A stretch of 64,000 nucleotides of DNA from Chamaesiphon minutus PCC 6605. Lineage in GTDB: Bacteria; Cyanobacteriota; Cyanobacteriia; Cyanobacteriales; Chamaesiphonaceae. The stretch lies in assembly GCF_000317145.1 (NCBI RefSeq), contig NC_019697.1, positions 2,762,385 to 2,826,384 on the forward strand. Reading direction: 5' to 3'. A program made the position numbers and the translations under genes. The notes under the pieces are model-generated. The model was not told the origin of the DNA. It did no database searches and worked only from the letters and a program-made list of their open reading frames with translations. This document shows positions 62,933 through 64,000 of this stretch, in pieces. Each line of letters starts with the position of its first letter. Position 1 is the first letter of the stretch.

Positions 62933-64000
62933 TTAGAGGAAACCCCAGCCATTGACAGCAATTATACCAGCAGTAGCCGAAGCGGCTAAAGATGTTACAG
63001 CGGTACCAAACAACCACCAAGCAGCACCAGCGGCGAGCTTTTGAGTTTCGATCGCTTGTTTTTGGGCTTGACGCTTGACAGCTTTATAGCGTTTTTTGAC
63101 CTCTTGCTGAACAGTTTTAGCACGTTGGAGCACGCCATCGCGGGTTTCTTCAATTTTCGAGACAATGCGTTCGGCATCGGCTTGAGAGATATCATCGCGA
63201 GAGCTGAGTACCGCAATTAGAGTATCCCGATCGAAATCGCCCAAGCGATCGCCAAGAGCTTCAAATCCGGCTTGGGGGTCGTCAAACAGCTTGCTAAAGT
63301 CGGCTTGGATGCCTTCATAGCTGAGTTCGGGACGATCGAGCGCATTGAGATAATCGCGCACGTTGCCAAATAATTTATCGATCGACGATTTGGCGATTTC
63401 TTGGATTTTTTGGAATTGCTCGACGATATTGCGATAGGAAGATTCGACTTGCTCGGCAATCCGATTGGCTTCTTCTTCGCTGACATCTTCGCGCTGGGAA
63501 AGGAGCGCGACGAAGGTGGAACGATCGAATTGGCTGACGCGATCGCCTAAGCTATTAAAGCCAGCACTGGGGTCTTTAAGTAAGAGTTCTAAGTCGCGTT
63601 TGATACTGTCGGGATTTAACTCCTCTTTGTTGGTATTGCGGAGGTAGTTTTCCAGATTTGCTTCAAAGTCTGCGGCTTGTTTTTTGGCGCGGTTGGCGAG
63701 GCGGCGGGGAGCTTTGACAATCGAGGTAATTGCCGATTGGAGTCGATCGACTGTTTGGTTGACCTGTTCTTCGGTGAGGTTGCCTTGCTGGGTGAGCAGC
63801 TTGACAAGTGTCTCCCGATCGACTTGCGATAACCGATCGCGCAGCGCGTCGGCTCCGGCTTTGGGGTCGTCTAATAAGGTTTGGAGATCGCGCTTGATGC
63901 CGTCGGGATCGAGTTCTTCGAGGCTGGTGTTACGGAGGTATTCGGCGATCGCCGCAGTGGTTTTTTCGTACTGAGCTTTCGCTTGCTCGGTGGCTTGGCG
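62933..64000 (-). CDS. Repeat-containing membrane-anchored protein (C-terminal part)
   Basis: The frame is open from the window's right edge (no start seen) to 62933. It contains successive units of about 120 residues, each with YLRNTSLEELDPDGIKRDLQ, then DDPKAGADAL and DRETLVKLL, followed by a coiled-coil-like helix. The second unit has YLRNTNKEELNPDSIKRDLE and the third, more divergent one LFDDPQAGFEALGDRLGDF. The end is a basic helix (VKKRYKAVKRQAQKQ) and a membrane span (AAWWLFGTAVTSLAASATAG). Function is unknown; similar long proteins occur in other cyanobacteria. Confidence 0.78.
   Translation of the reverse strand, partial: RQATEQAKAQYEKTTAAIAEYLRNTSLEELDPDGIKRDLQTLLDDPKAGADALRDRLSQVDRETLVKLLTQQGNLTEEQVNQTVDRLQSAITSIVKAPRRLANRAKKQAADFEANLENYLRNTNKEELNPDSIKRDLELLLKDPSAGFNSLGDRVSQFDRSTFVALLSQREDVSEEEANRIAEQVESSYRNIVEQFQKIQEIAKSSIDKLFGNVRDYLNALDRPELSYEGIQADFSKLFDDPQAGFEALGDRLGDFDRDTLIAVLSSRDDISQADAERIVSKIEETRDGVLQRAKTVQQEVKKRYKAVKRQAQKQAIETQKLAAGAAWWLFGTAVTSLAASATAGIIAVNGWGFL

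Overview
The window reads as chromosomal DNA of a cyanobacterium. Evidence: a Ycf51-family gene, a probable nblA (phycobilisome degradation), a VTE6/DUF92-type prenyl-phosphate kinase, DUF5340, DUF3727 and DUF3598 proteins restricted to or typical of cyanobacteria, a PEP-CTERM protein, and very frequent GCGATCGC/CGATCG palindromes (HIP1-like). The genus cannot be fixed from sequence reading alone. No rRNA, tRNA, CRISPR array, prophage or complete insertion sequence was recognised.

Layout. 1-3314: phosphate uptake operon pstS(partial)-pstC-pstA-pstB. 3458-9939: AI-2E-type transporter, mnmA, a polysaccharide-export (SLBB) protein with a 190-bp tandem duplication of its 3' end, sufU-like scaffold, ycf51-like gene. 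10275-16783: conserved hypotheticals, a thioredoxin-fold protein, a small Cys-rich membrane protein, then a surface pair (Ser/Asn-rich secreted protein plus a large outer-membrane-barrel-like protein). 17160-23569: DUF790 nuclease-like gene, a frameshifted HAD phosphatase remnant, pentapeptide-repeat protein, holA, cysC, trpC, DUF5340. 23754-30572 (mostly minus strand): a small nblA-like gene, an SDR-type epimerase, proB, yqeG, mltG, DUF3727, ruvA. 30762-39449: a possible macro-domain-like protein, an amino-acid ABC binding lipoprotein, a fused 5-oxoprolinase, ahcY. 39850-46159: DUF92 kinase, DUF3352 protein, an isolated RuvB C-terminal domain, a PEP-CTERM protein, an Hsp70-family ATPase. 46662-54690: a giant pseudopilin (HpsA/PilX-like) followed by a DUF11/glycine-rich exported protein, a VapBC-type toxin-antitoxin pair, DUF3598. 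55243-64000: MFS transporter, hisF, TPR protein, an orphan Nif11-type peptide precursor, DUF1287 lipoprotein, a P-type cation ATPase, and a large repeat protein running off the window.

The most unusual aspect is the intergenic DNA. It carries several layers of small repeats: (i) degenerate heptanucleotide arrays, often touching start or stop codons; (ii) perfect palindromes with 12-27 bp arms; (iii) a 46-49 bp palindromic element, here called element B, present at least five times, with evidence that it inserts into other repeats; (iv) composite nested inverted repeats. Two of these elements, one nested inside the other, lie in frame inside the 5-oxoprolinase gene and encode part of the linker between its two catalytic halves.

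Coordinates are read by eye; functional names rest on recognisable motifs and family resemblance, with no database search.
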